From assembly GCF_029946515.1 (NCBI RefSeq), contig NZ_JARZHH010000012.1, positions 62,001-126,000 on the forward strand: DNA of 64,000 nt, read 5' to 3'. The notes beneath the pieces were generated by a model. That model did no database searches. It saw only the letters and a list, made by a program, of their open reading frames with translations, and was not told the DNA's origin. Source of the DNA: Polyangium sp. 6x1. GTDB lineage: Bacteria > Myxococcota_A > Polyangia > Polyangiales > Polyangiaceae. Of the stretch, positions 50,402 to 59,415 are shown piece by piece (positions within the stretch are counted from its first letter, which is position 1; the number at the start of each line of letters is the position of its first letter). The translations under genes were made by a program, and so were the position numbers.

Positions 50402-53400
50402 ATGGCCGGACTCGGCTGGCTGCACCTCACGGATCTGCACGTCCGATCCCACCTCAGCCTCTGGCAAAGGCCCCGCTTTCGCGAGGAGATCGAGCGGGAC
50501 CTCGTCCGGCTCCACGACCGGGTGGGCTCCCTCGATCTCATCCTCGTCACCGGCGACCTCGCCGCGAGCGGCGCGGAGAGGGAGTACGCCGTGGTCACGG
50601 AGGGCCTCGCCTCGCTCCAGGACTTCCTCGCCCGGCTCGGCCTGCGGCCGGCCCTGCTCGCGGTCCCCGGCAACCACGACCTCGTCCGCATCGCCAGGAC
50701 CGCCGCCCCGGACCTGGCAAACTGGGAAACGGAGCAGGCGAGGCGAGAGGCGTTCTTCCACGACGACGAGCACCCGCTGCGGCACGCCGTGGAGGCCGCG
50801 TTCGCCCCGTTCATGCAATGGATGGCGTCCTGGCACCGCGAGCACCCCAGCGACATCGATCTCGACCTCCGCCCAGGCCTCCTCCCTGGCGATTTTGCAG
50901 CCACGGTCACCAAAGACGGTCGCCGTTATGGTGTCGCGGGCCTGAACACGGCCTTCCTCGAGCTCTCGGGACAGGATGCTTATGGCGCTCTCGACGTCGA
51001 TCCACGCCAGATCGAGGCTGCGGTAGGAGATCTCCATGTCTGGGCCGGGCGCCACGACGCTTGCATTCTCCTCACGCACCACCCGCCTTCCGGGCTCTCG
51101 CCCCGCGCTCACAAGCGACTCGAAATCATCGCCCCGCCCGGTCGCTTCGCCGCGCACCTCACCGGAAGCAGCCGTGGAAAAGCCCCCTTGGTGGAAGAAC
51201 CCCACGCGCCGCTTCTCACGGTTCCTTTCTTCGGTGGCTCGATCGCCCCCGATTCCACGCATGGTTATGCCGTCGGTCTGATCACGCTCGCAGACGCGGC
51301 TCTGGAGGGGAGCCTCGCCCTGTGGCCTCGGGCCCTCGCGTTCTCGCACCAGAACGAGCCCATGTTCGTCCCCCTCCCCACGCTGCTGCCCCTCGAACGA
51401 GACGAATCCATCCGGCGGACGTTCGCCCTCGGACGCAAAACGCTTTCCGCCGAGGAGGACGATTTCGCGGCGGACGAAGCGATCGAATTGCCAATCGTCG
51501 CGGAATGTGCTCCGGAGCCCGAAGCAAAGCCGATCGCGCAGCCCCCGGCCAAGCCACTCCCTTCCCGAAAGGAAGCTGGTCCCCCGGCCCCGCCTCCCCC
51601 GCCGTCGATCGCCCCCTCCGTCGCCGCATTCGCCCCCTCCCCCGTCCCCGCACGCGCCCCCGGAGCCACACGCGGTCTCGCTCTCGGTCCCGCCTCCGCG
51701 CCTGGCTCCGCTCCCTCGCGCGTTGCCGCTCCCGCTCCCGCCTCCGCCGACGTCCCCTCCGAATTCAGCCTCCTGCGTTCCCTGCCCATCGAGCGCGGCC
51801 CCCTCGCCCGGGTCCGGTTCTCGCCCGCCGGCGGCACCTTCGCCGCCCTTTCATTCTGGGGCAAGATCCACGTCTGGGACGCCGACACGCAATCGAACCG
51901 CTGGGTCGCGCGCGCCGGCTCCGACGCGATGGACCTCTGCTACGCCCCCGACGGGCGCCGCATGGCCACGCGTGCCGGGACGAACCTATCCATCTGGGAC
52001 ATCTCGAACGGCGAATGCCTCCGCACGTTGCACGAGGTCTCCGGCACGAGCCTCGCGTGGTCCCCCGAAAACATCCTCGCCGTGGGCCAGCCCGACGGAA
52101 AGGTCCTCTTCCTCGACGCCGACGAGCTCTCCGCCCTCGGCCACCTCGATCACGGCTTTTGCCCCGAAGGCATCTTCGCCCTCGCTTTCTCGCCCGACGG
52201 CGAATTCCTCGTCTCCGGCGGCAAGGGCGACGGATTCGTCGCCATCTCCACGATCCCGGCCGGCACCTTGCCGCAAAATGGCTTTACCCGCGCCGCCCAT
52301 TTCCACCGCGGCTCCGTCCTCGATTTCGCGTTCCGGCCCGGCGCGCCGCACGTCGCCTCCGCCGCCGACGACGGCACCATCGCGGTCTGGAGCCTTCATG
52401 ACGGCGCCTTCCTCGCCAAGCTCGAAGGCCATACCACCGCCGTCACGACCCTCTCTTTCTCGCACGACGGCCGCCTCCTCGCCTCCCGCTCCCGCGACGG
52501 CCTCGTCCTGCTCTGGCGCACGGACACCTGGGAGCCCGCCGCTCGATTGCGATCCGCCACGAATTACCTCGCGGGCGCCGCCTTCTCCCCCGCCGGGCCT
52601 GTCCTCGCCATTCCCTCGCCAACCGGCAACCTCGCGCTCTTCTCCGTCGACATCGACGCCCTCCGCGGACGCGGCCCCTCCTCCACCACGCTCCACACCA
52701 CGACGGCCAAGGTCGTCCTCCTCGGCGAGGGCCGCGCCGGAAAGAGCTGCCTCGCCCTCCGCCTCGCCGAGGATCGTTACGAGGAGCAACCTTCCACCCA
52801 CGGAATGCGCTTCTGGCCCATTGCCGAGGCGCGCCTGCCGCGCGGCGCGCCCGTCCCGAGGACCCACCGCCGCGAGCTCGTCGTCTGGGATCTCGGCGGC
52901 CAGGACGAATATCGCCTCGTCCATCCCCTCTTCTTGCGGGACACCTCCATCGCCCTGCTCGTCTTCGAGCCCGGCCGCGGCAAGGCCGCCGAACACGAAA
53001 TCGTCTCCTGGAACGATCACCTCGGCGACGGAGGCGAGCACGAGGGCGCCCCCCGCCGATTGCTCGTCGGAACCAAGCTCGACGATCCCGAGCGCGCCCC
53101 CGAGGATCGCGCCGCGAGCGATCGCCTCCGCGCGCGCACCGGCGCCCTCGCGTACGTGCCCACGAGCGCCCGCACGGGCCGCGGTGTCTCCGAATTGAAG
53201 AATGCGATCCTCGGCGCGATCGATTGGTCCTCGCTCGGCCCGACGAGCCGCCCCGTCCTCTTCGAGCGCATTCGCACGCACGTCGAGCGCGCCCGCAAGG
53301 CCGGCCGCGCCGTGCTCACGCTCCTCGAGCTCGAGGCCAGCGTCGCCCAGGACGAGACCGACGCCGAGCTCCAGGTGGCGATCCCCGCCGTCGCCTCCCA

Positions 53401-55405
53401 GCTCGCCCGCCAGGGCCTCGTCGCCGACATTCGTTTGTCCGATGGAACGCGCGCGCTCGTCCTCGAAGTCGAGCAAATTTCCCGATATGCCGGCTCCTTG
53501 ATCCTCCTCGCCCGCGACAATCCGCACGGCGTCCCCGCGCTCGACATCGCCACGCTGCTCGGCCCCGCCGCGCGATTCCCGCGTATCCCGCCCGGCGAGC
53601 GCCTGCGCAAGGACCAGGAGCTCGGCGTCCTCGACGGCGTCATTGCGCTCCTCCTCGAACAGGGCACGTGTTTCCTCCACGAGGGATTGCTCGTCTTCCC
53701 CGCCCTCTTCCCGGCCCCTGCGCCCGCCGCGGATCCGGCCGATCCCGCCGCCCTGCCGCTGTTCGACGATGGGGGCTCCGCCCGGACGAGCCGAGCTGCG
53801 CCCCCAAACCCCCCGGCCGCCATTCGGTACGAAATGAGCCGCCCCGCCTCGGAGGTCTACGCCTCCGCCGTCACGGCGCTCGCCCTCGGCCGCCGCTTCG
53901 GCCCCGCGCGCCTCGGCCCCGGCCGCGCCGATTTCGGCCTCCCGGGCGAGGGTCTGTCCCGGCTATCCATCGCGCAGGCCGGCGGAAAGGCGCGTGGGGG
54001 CCTCGACGTCGCGTTCTCCCCGGACACACCCGACGAAGTCCGCCGCCTCTTCGCGGGCTTCCTGGAGGACCACCTGAAGCAGCGCGGCGTCCATTTCATC
54101 GAGCGCGCCTCCGTCCGCTGCGCGTGCGGGTACGTCCTGCCCGAGGACACCGTCAAGAGCCGCCTCGTCGGCGGTCATTCCGACATCGGCTGCCCCGAAT
54201 GCGACGCCCGCACCCCGCTCGTCCCGCGGGCCGAAGGAAAGGACGCGCTCGCCGCGCCGATCTTCGCCCTCCGGCGCGAGGCCGAGCGCCGCCGCGAGGA
54301 GAGCGTCGAGGCCGCGCGAATGGCCATGGCCGTCGCGCGCGTCACCTCGGACAAACCTCCCGCGCCCATTCGAATCCTGCACCTCAGCGACCTGCACGTC
54401 CACGAGGGCGACGATCCCGAGGCCCTGCTCCAGCCCTTGCTCACGGATCTGCGCGACCGCGTGGAGGGGCTCGCCCTGGAAAAGCTCGATTTCGTGGTTA
54501 TTTCCGGCGACCTCTCGAACCGCGCGAGCCCCGGCGAGCTCGAAGGCGCGCGCCATTTCCTCTCGCGCCTGGCCGAGGCCATGGGCCTCACCGCCGAGCG
54601 CTGCGTCGTCGTGCCCGGCAACCACGATCTCGACTGGGACACCGAGGTCTACGATTTCAAGAAGCGGCGCGCCGTCGATCCCAGGCGCCTTTCGCCCGGC
54701 AGCTTCGTCGAGCAGGCGAGCGGCTACCTCGTGCGGGACGACGCGCGTTACCCCGAGCGATTCCGCCATTTCTCGCGCCACCTCTACCACCCGCTCTGCC
54801 TGCGCGAGTACCCGATGGGCGCCGAGGATCAAGGGCTCGCGCTGCTCTTCCCCGCTGAGCGGATCCAGTTCCTCGCCCTGAACTCCGCTTTCGAGATCGA
54901 CGAATACCACCGCGACCGCTCGGCCATTCACCCCGGCGCGCTCTCCCGCGCCCTCGCCGAGGCGGAGCGGCAGGTCGAGGAGGCGCGGCGGCGCGGGGAT
55001 CTCGACGAACATGCCCACGTGCTGCGGCTCGCCGTCTTCCACCACCCAGTGACGGGCAATGAGAAGATGGAGGACGACGCCTTCCTCGAACGATTGCGCC
55101 GCGCCGACGTCCGTGCCGTCTTGCATGGGCACGTCCACGAGGATCGCGCCGATCTCGTGGGATACTTGCACCCGGCGCGACGCATCCACGTCGTCGGCGC
55201 GGGCAGCTTCGGCGCGCCCGCGGACCACCGCCCCGCGTCGGTGCCGCGGCTCTACAATTTGATCACGATCCCCCGGGATCTCGGGCGGATGCGCGTGGAT
55301 ACGCGCTCGTTACGCAAGGACAGCGGCATCTGGGAGCCCTGGTGCACCTGGCCCGGGGAGAGACCCGGCGAGAGGCGGGCCCATTACGAGGTGCGGTGGG
55401 GTTGA
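50402..55405 (+). CDS. Giant metallophosphoesterase-WD40-Roc GTPase-metallophosphoesterase protein
   Basis: This is a 1667-residue soluble protein. A calcineurin-like phosphoesterase domain spans about residues 5-350 (D11-L-H13, GD at 51-52, GNHD 90-93, HH 226-227), but its last motif reads GSSR at 255 where GHxH is expected. A Pro/Ala linker (about 365-455) and a WD40 propeller (about 456-760: VRFSPAGGTF, FSPDGEFLVSGG, HTTAVTTLSFSHDGRLLAS) follow. A Roc-like GTPase has P-loop GEGRAGKS 775-782, DLGGQ 830-834, TKLD 891-894 and TSARTG. A COR/winged-helix-like region leads to a zinc ribbon (C1240, C1242, C1264, C1267). The C-terminal phosphoesterase has all motifs: D1330-L-H1332, GD near 1370, GNHD 1406-1409, HH 1547-1548, HGHVH 1575-1579. 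ATG 50366 is an alternative start. Confidence 0.9.
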   Translation: MAGLGWLHLTDLHVRSHLSLWQRPRFREEIERDLVRLHDRVGSLDLILVTGDLAASGAEREYAVVTEGLASLQDFLARLGLRPALLAVPGNHDLVRIARTAAPDLANWETEQARREAFFHDDEHPLRHAVEAAFAPFMQWMASWHREHPSDIDLDLRPGLLPGDFAATVTKDGRRYGVAGLNTAFLELSGQDAYGALDVDPRQIEAAVGDLHVWAGRHDACILLTHHPPSGLSPRAHKRLEIIAPPGRFAAHLTGSSRGKAPLVEEPHAPLLTVPFFGGSIAPDSTHGYAVGLITLADAALEGSLALWPRALAFSHQNEPMFVPLPTLLPLERDESIRRTFALGRKTLSAEEDDFAADEAIELPIVAECAPEPEAKPIAQPPAKPLPSRKEAGPPAPPPPPSIAPSVAAFAPSPVPARAPGATRGLALGPASAPGSAPSRVAAPAPASADVPSEFSLLRSLPIERGPLARVRFSPAGGTFAALSFWGKIHVWDADTQSNRWVARAGSDAMDLCYAPDGRRMATRAGTNLSIWDISNGECLRTLHEVSGTSLAWSPENILAVGQPDGKVLFLDADELSALGHLDHGFCPEGIFALAFSPDGEFLVSGGKGDGFVAISTIPAGTLPQNGFTRAAHFHRGSVLDFAFRPGAPHVASAADDGTIAVWSLHDGAFLAKLEGHTTAVTTLSFSHDGRLLASRSRDGLVLLWRTDTWEPAARLRSATNYLAGAAFSPAGPVLAIPSPTGNLALFSVDIDALRGRGPSSTTLHTTTAKVVLLGEGRAGKSCLALRLAEDRYEEQPSTHGMRFWPIAEARLPRGAPVPRTHRRELVVWDLGGQDEYRLVHPLFLRDTSIALLVFEPGRGKAAEHEIVSWNDHLGDGGEHEGAPRRLLVGTKLDDPERAPEDRAASDRLRARTGALAYVPTSARTGRGVSELKNAILGAIDWSSLGPTSRPVLFERIRTHVERARKAGRAVLTLLELEASVAQDETDAELQVAIPAVASQLARQGLVADIRLSDGTRALVLEVEQISRYAGSLILLARDNPHGVPALDIATLLGPAARFPRIPPGERLRKDQELGVLDGVIALLLEQGTCFLHEGLLVFPALFPAPAPAADPADPAALPLFDDGGSARTSRAAPPNPPAAIRYEMSRPASEVYASAVTALALGRRFGPARLGPGRADFGLPGEGLSRLSIAQAGGKARGGLDVAFSPDTPDEVRRLFAGFLEDHLKQRGVHFIERASVRCACGYVLPEDTVKSRLVGGHSDIGCPECDARTPLVPRAEGKDALAAPIFALRREAERRREESVEAARMAMAVARVTSDKPPAPIRILHLSDLHVHEGDDPEALLQPLLTDLRDRVEGLALEKLDFVVISGDLSNRASPGELEGARHFLSRLAEAMGLTAERCVVVPGNHDLDWDTEVYDFKKRRAVDPRRLSPGSFVEQASGYLVRDDARYPERFRHFSRHLYHPLCLREYPMGAEDQGLALLFPAERIQFLALNSAFEIDEYHRDRSAIHPGALSRALAEAERQVEEARRRGDLDEHAHVLRLAVFHHPVTGNEKMEDDAFLERLRRADVRAVLHGHVHEDRADLVGYLHPARRIHVVGAGSFGAPADHRPASVPRLYNLITIPRDLGRMRVDTRSLRKDSGIWEPWCTWPGERPGERRAHYEVRWG

Positions 55406-56998
55406 TCAGAGCTCGTCCGCGCCGATGTCGACCGGACCGTTTTTCCTGCCATCCCCGTCGATGTCCACCTCGCCCACGTCGAGCGCGCCGCTCCCCTTGT
55501 CCTTCGCGGGTGATCCCGGCAAAAGGTGCAGATCGCCGTTCTCGGGATCCACGAGCTTCGGGTCCGCGGTGAGCGAATTCGCGCCGCCCGAGGCCCCGTC
55601 GAGGTCCCCGCCGAAGTAGACGTTGAAATCGAACACGTTTCCCGTGTTACCGCTCCCCGCGACGACCACCACGCTCGTGCCCATCGTCGCCACCACGACG
55701 TTGTTCTGGTACACGTTGCCCACATTGCGGTTCTGCAAGAGGATCGCCGCGTCGGCCCAGCCGTCGCGCGAGCAATTGAACAGCGTGTTGTTGACGATCA
55801 CGTTGTTCTTCGCGGCCCCGCCCCCGCCGCCGTTGCCGCTGCTGTACCCGCCGGTCGCGATGCACGTGACGTCGTTCGCGTGGAGGAAATTGTTCCGCAC
55901 GACGATCCCCTGCGTCGACTTGCCGAACCACTCGCTCGCGAGCTCCACGCCGAGATCACAATCGTGCGCGGTGTTCCGTTCGAGGACCAGATCCGCCCCG
56001 CCGTCCACGTAAAAGCATCCCGCGGCCTTCTCGTTGCCATAGGCGGGATTGCCGAAGCTCGTGACGTCGTGCGCGAGGTTGCCCACGATGCGCCCTTTGC
56101 GGACGCGGTTCACGTCGTCCGCGTCGATCACGTCGTCCTGGGAGCAGGCGCCGCAGACGTCGCTCTCGAAGCCGATGAAATCGAACGCGATGTTGTTCAC
56201 GTGGTGCACGTGGTTGTCGCGCACCTCGAAATCGCGCACGTTCCCGTTCACCACGAGCGCCTCGCTCCAGCCGAGGACGAGGTCGCGGAGCTCATTGCCG
56301 ACGATCGAGATTCGCTCGGCCGGCGTGGTCTTCGTCCCGTACACCCCGATTCCGTGCGCGCCCGCGCCGTCGCCGCCGTTCTCGGCCTTGATGTCGTGAA
56401 TGACGTTGTCGCGGATCAGGACGTCGTGCGAGGCGCCGCGCACCCAGATGCCCGCGGGGAAGCCGCCCTTTCCCGTGAGATTGCGCAGCTCGAACCCCTC
56501 GACCACGATGTGCCCCTGATCGACGATCGAAACAAGCGCCGGCTCGCCCGCGCCCCCGAGGCCCGTCCCGTCGAGGATCGGCCGCTCGCCGCAGGCCGCG
56601 CGTACCGTGATCGGAGCGCCGGGCGCGCCCGAGCGCGGGAACACGACGAGCTCGTCGTACGTGCCTTGACGGACGACCACGGTGTCCCCCGGCTGGGCGA
56701 CGTCCACGGCGTGGCGGATGTGCTGGAAGGGTTTGTCCGATGTGCCGGCGTCCGCGTCGTTGCCCGTATTCGACACGAAATACGTCCCCGCCGCCGGATC
56801 ACAGGCGCCGCCGCCGCCCCCACCTCCGCCGCCGCTTCCACCTCCGCCGCCGCTTCCGCCTCCGCCTCCGCTCCCGCCACCGCTTCCGCCTCCGCTTCCG
56901 CTTCCGCCTCCGCTTCCGCTCCCGCTCGCGCCCGTCTCATTCGACGAGCACGCCAGGAGCCCGATACCGAGGAGCGCCACCAAGAGACCTCGATGCAT
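55406..56998 (-). CDS. Parallel beta-helix (pectate-lyase-like) lipoprotein
   Basis: The protein has 530 residues. A lipoprotein signal (GLLVALLGIGLLAC) is followed by a pure Gly/Ser linker of about 45 residues and then a right-handed beta-helix. The helix begins with CDPAAGTYFVSNTGNDADAG, the usual start of such proteins, then FQHIRHAVDVAQPGDTVVV and many NN-type rungs (IVGNELRDLVLG, VRDNHVHHVNN, VVRNNFLHAND, NVIVNNTLFNCS). The C-terminal GEVDIDGDGRKNGPVDIGADE is a calcium-binding-like end found in this group. It is probably a surface polysaccharide-binding or lyase-like protein. Start at 56998 has AAGGGCGGTG upstream. Its stop abuts that of the giant gene. Confidence 0.87.
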   Translation of the reverse strand: MHRGLLVALLGIGLLACSSNETGASGSGSGGGSGSGGGSGGGSGGGGGSGGGGGSGGGGGGGGGACDPAAGTYFVSNTGNDADAGTSDKPFQHIRHAVDVAQPGDTVVVRQGTYDELVVFPRSGAPGAPITVRAACGERPILDGTGLGGAGEPALVSIVDQGHIVVEGFELRNLTGKGGFPAGIWVRGASHDVLIRDNVIHDIKAENGGDGAGAHGIGVYGTKTTPAERISIVGNELRDLVLGWSEALVVNGNVRDFEVRDNHVHHVNNIAFDFIGFESDVCGACSQDDVIDADDVNRVRKGRIVGNLAHDVTSFGNPAYGNEKAAGCFYVDGGADLVLERNTAHDCDLGVELASEWFGKSTQGIVVRNNFLHANDVTCIATGGYSSGNGGGGGAAKNNVIVNNTLFNCSRDGWADAAILLQNRNVGNVYQNNVVVATMGTSVVVVAGSGNTGNVFDFNVYFGGDLDGASGGANSLTADPKLVDPENGDLHLLPGSPAKDKGSGALDVGEVDIDGDGRKNGPVDIGADEL

Positions 56999-57135
56999 CA
57001 CACCGCCCTTGCCTTTCCGCATTACGCAGGCCGGAGCATACCCATTTTCTGGACGGGCGTCGCTCCCTCGTGGTTCAGTGCCTCCGCATACAACGAGACC
57101 ACGCGCGGCGATACGTCCGCGCCACGGAGGCATTC

Positions 57136-58401
57136 ATGTCCGAATCCCGTGCAAAAGACCGCGGAGGATCCCCCTGCGGCAAGGAGCACTTCCCGCTCGC
57201 CTCGCCCATGCTCGACGATCCGCGGCCCTTTTATGCGCGCGCTCGCCGCGACGAGCCCGTCTTCTGGAGCGATCCGCTCGGCCTCTGGGTCGTGACCCGG
57301 TACGAGGACGTCTACGCCGTCGCGAAGGACGCCACCCGCTTCTCGTCCCTCGACTCGATCACGCCCAAGGCCGCGACGACGCCTCCCCCACCAGAGCTCC
57401 TCGCCGAGCTCGTGAAGGGGTTTCCCCTCCTCCCGAGCCTCGTCGACAGCGACCCCCCGATCCACACACGCGGGCGCGCCCTCGTCACGAAGGCCCTCTC
57501 CCTCCGCCGCCTCGCCGCATTCGAGCCCATCCTCCGCGACATCGCCGAGAGGCTCGTGGATGGATTCATCGCGAAGGGCCACGTCGAGCTCGTGCACGCA
57601 TTCGCCATCGCATTGCCGGGCAACTTCATCGTCGACCTGCTCGGCCTGCCCCGCGAGCACCTCGATCAGGTCGATCGCTGGACCACGAACAGCACCGCGA
57701 TCTTCGCCGGGCAAGACCCACTCCCGGTCCTCGTCGAGCACGCCCGTGGCTTCGTCGCCTTCCAGCATTACCTCGCCGACGCAATCGAGGACCGCCGGCA
57801 AAACCCCCGCGACGACGCCCTCTCCGACATCGTCACCGGCGCGGCGGCCCTGGATCCGCCCTTCGGCGTGGCCGAGCTCGTCAACATGCTCCTGCAAATC
57901 CTCTTCGCCGGCTACGAGACCACGGCCGGCCTCATCGCAGCCGCGGCCCTCGAGCTCGCCCGGGACCCCGCGCTCTTCACCGCCGCGCGAAACGACCCAG
58001 GAATCCTCCCCTCCATCGTCGAGGAGGTCCTGCGAACCGCTTCCCCCATTCACGCGATGTACCGCACGGCACTCGAGGACGTCGAGCTCGGCGGCGCCCA
58101 CATCAAAAAGGGCGATCGTCTGCAAATCGCCTACATCTCGGCGAACCACGACGAGCACCGCTTCGAAGATCCGCTCCGGTTCGACATCCGCCGGACCGCG
58201 CCGCACCTCGCCTTCGGGCACGGAATCCATTATTGCATCGGCGCGCCGCTCGCGCGCCTGGAAGGCCGCATCGCGCTGGAGGTCCTGACCCAGCGCCTAC
58301 CGGGCCTCCGCCTCGTCCCGGATCAGAAGCTCTCTTATTTCCCGAGCGCCACCGCCCGCCGCCTCGAATCGCTGGAGCTCGCCTGGGATCCGCCGGGATG
58401 A
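57136..58401 (+). CDS. Cytochrome P450
   Basis: This 421-residue soluble bacterial P450 uses heme and electrons from a redox partner to hydroxylate a substrate. The heme-ligand loop FGHGIHYCIGAPLARLE gives Cys367. The I-helix has AGYETTAG where the usual acidic residue is Glu. The K-helix ExxR is EEVLRTASP. VDSDPPIHTRGRALVTKAL is typical of CYP107/CYP105-like bacterial forms. GGAGG precedes the ATG at 57136. No ferredoxin or reductase gene is adjacent, and no biosynthetic cluster is in view, so the substrate is unknown. It converges on the beta-lactamase with a 9-bp gap. Confidence 0.95.
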   Translation: MSESRAKDRGGSPCGKEHFPLASPMLDDPRPFYARARRDEPVFWSDPLGLWVVTRYEDVYAVAKDATRFSSLDSITPKAATTPPPPELLAELVKGFPLLPSLVDSDPPIHTRGRALVTKALSLRRLAAFEPILRDIAERLVDGFIAKGHVELVHAFAIALPGNFIVDLLGLPREHLDQVDRWTTNSTAIFAGQDPLPVLVEHARGFVAFQHYLADAIEDRRQNPRDDALSDIVTGAAALDPPFGVAELVNMLLQILFAGYETTAGLIAAAALELARDPALFTAARNDPGILPSIVEEVLRTASPIHAMYRTALEDVELGGAHIKKGDRLQIAYISANHDEHRFEDPLRFDIRRTAPHLAFGHGIHYCIGAPLARLEGRIALEVLTQRLPGLRLVPDQKLSYFPSATARRLESLELAWDPPG

Positions 58402-58410
58402 GTGCGTTCG

Positions 58411-59310
58411 TCAGAGCATCCCTTCGCCCTTCAGGATCTCGTAGGTGATCTTCGCGGCCTCCGGGCCGATCTTTTTCTCGTCGCTCGATCGAATGCGGCA
58501 CGCGAAGACCCATGTGCGGCCTTCCTTCTCCAGTGCCCCGACGAACCAGCCGATTGCGCTGAGCGGCCCCGGCGGGCCGTCGTCGGGCACTGCGCTGCCC
58601 GTCTTCCCGCTGAATACCACGCTCGTAGGGATCTGGTCGATGAACGGAAGCCGGTCGCGCACGTTCTCCACGGCGTCGCCGCGCAGTTCGAGGGTCTTCT
58701 TGACGACGGTCGTTGCGCGCGGCGAGACCGGGAGCTTGTTGCCGTAGAGATCGGCGAGGAAACGACGCTCCTCGCGGGGCGAGATTTTGAGCGTGTCGTT
58801 CAGCCAGAACATCGTCACGTCGCCCGAGGGATCGGCGTTGCCGTATCGGAATGCCGAGAGATAGGCGCGATAACGAGGCTCGCCGACTTGCTCGGCGATG
58901 CGCTGAAAATACCAGACCGTCGAGTGCCACATCGCTGTGGCGAGCGAATGATCCCGGTTCCACGTCGCGCGCCATCGCTCCTTGCCGTCCCAGCGAAACA
59001 CGGTGGTCTCGTCCTGCACCACGTCCGTGTCGACTGCGATGAGCGCGTTTGGGATCTTGAACGTCGAGGCGGGCGTGGTGCGCACGTCGCACTCGTCGCC
59101 GCCGTACTCGACCGTCTCGCCGGTGCCGAGCTCGACCATGGTGAAGCAGCCGACGAGCCCGGTGAAACGGGACGCGGCTCCCTTGGGCGTTCGGGGCACG
59201 CCCGGATCTGGCATCGTCGCCGCGCTGTGCGTGCAGCCGGCGGCGAGAAGGACGAGCGGCGCGGCGACGCGGCGCGCGGCCGCGACGAGGGAACGCAAAC
59301 GTGCGGTCAT
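58411..59310 (-). CDS. Class D beta-lactamase, lipoprotein form
   Basis: This is a 299-residue OXA-type serine beta-lactamase or related penicillin-recognising enzyme. The signal AAPLVLLAAGC ends in a lipobox Cys, so the enzyme is predicted to be anchored to a membrane. The class D motifs are complete: S82-T-F-K85 with the carbamylatable Lys, HSTVWYFQ (S-x-V), RYGNADPSG (YGN) and K236-T-G in VFSGKTGSA. WFVGALEKEGRTWVFACRI is the C-terminal strand typical of the family. Intrinsic resistance to penicillins is likely, but some relatives are inactive, so activity is inferred. ATG 59310 begins the signal peptide. Confidence 0.92.
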   Translation of the reverse strand: MTARLRSLVAAARRVAAPLVLLAAGCTHSAATMPDPGVPRTPKGAASRFTGLVGCFTMVELGTGETVEYGGDECDVRTTPASTFKIPNALIAVDTDVVQDETTVFRWDGKERWRATWNRDHSLATAMWHSTVWYFQRIAEQVGEPRYRAYLSAFRYGNADPSGDVTMFWLNDTLKISPREERRFLADLYGNKLPVSPRATTVVKKTLELRGDAVENVRDRLPFIDQIPTSVVFSGKTGSAVPDDGPPGPLSAIGWFVGALEKEGRTWVFACRIRSSDEKKIGPEAAKITYEILKGEGML

Positions 59311-59378
59311 GACGCTCGAACGCCGGCGCGGGTCGGCGCATTTCCAGTCAGGAACCTTTTTGCCTGGCGCGTCGATGG

Positions 59379-59407
59379 TTGACATGGAGCGACCGACGCG
59401 GCTAGGA
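59379..59407 (+). promoter_or_regulatory. thiO: Putative promoter of the thi operon
   Basis: TTGACA (59379-59384) is followed after 17 bp by CTAGGA (59402-59407), a weak -10 that overlaps the AGGAG ribosome site of thiO. The leader would be very short. No THI-box riboswitch motif is present between 59311 and 59415. Confidence 0.3.
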
Positions 59408-59415
59408 GAAGCCCG

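Noticed and set aside
59311-59415. TPP riboswitch before thiO
   Set aside because: The space is only about 105 bp and shows no CTGAGA/ACCTGA-type THI-box elements.
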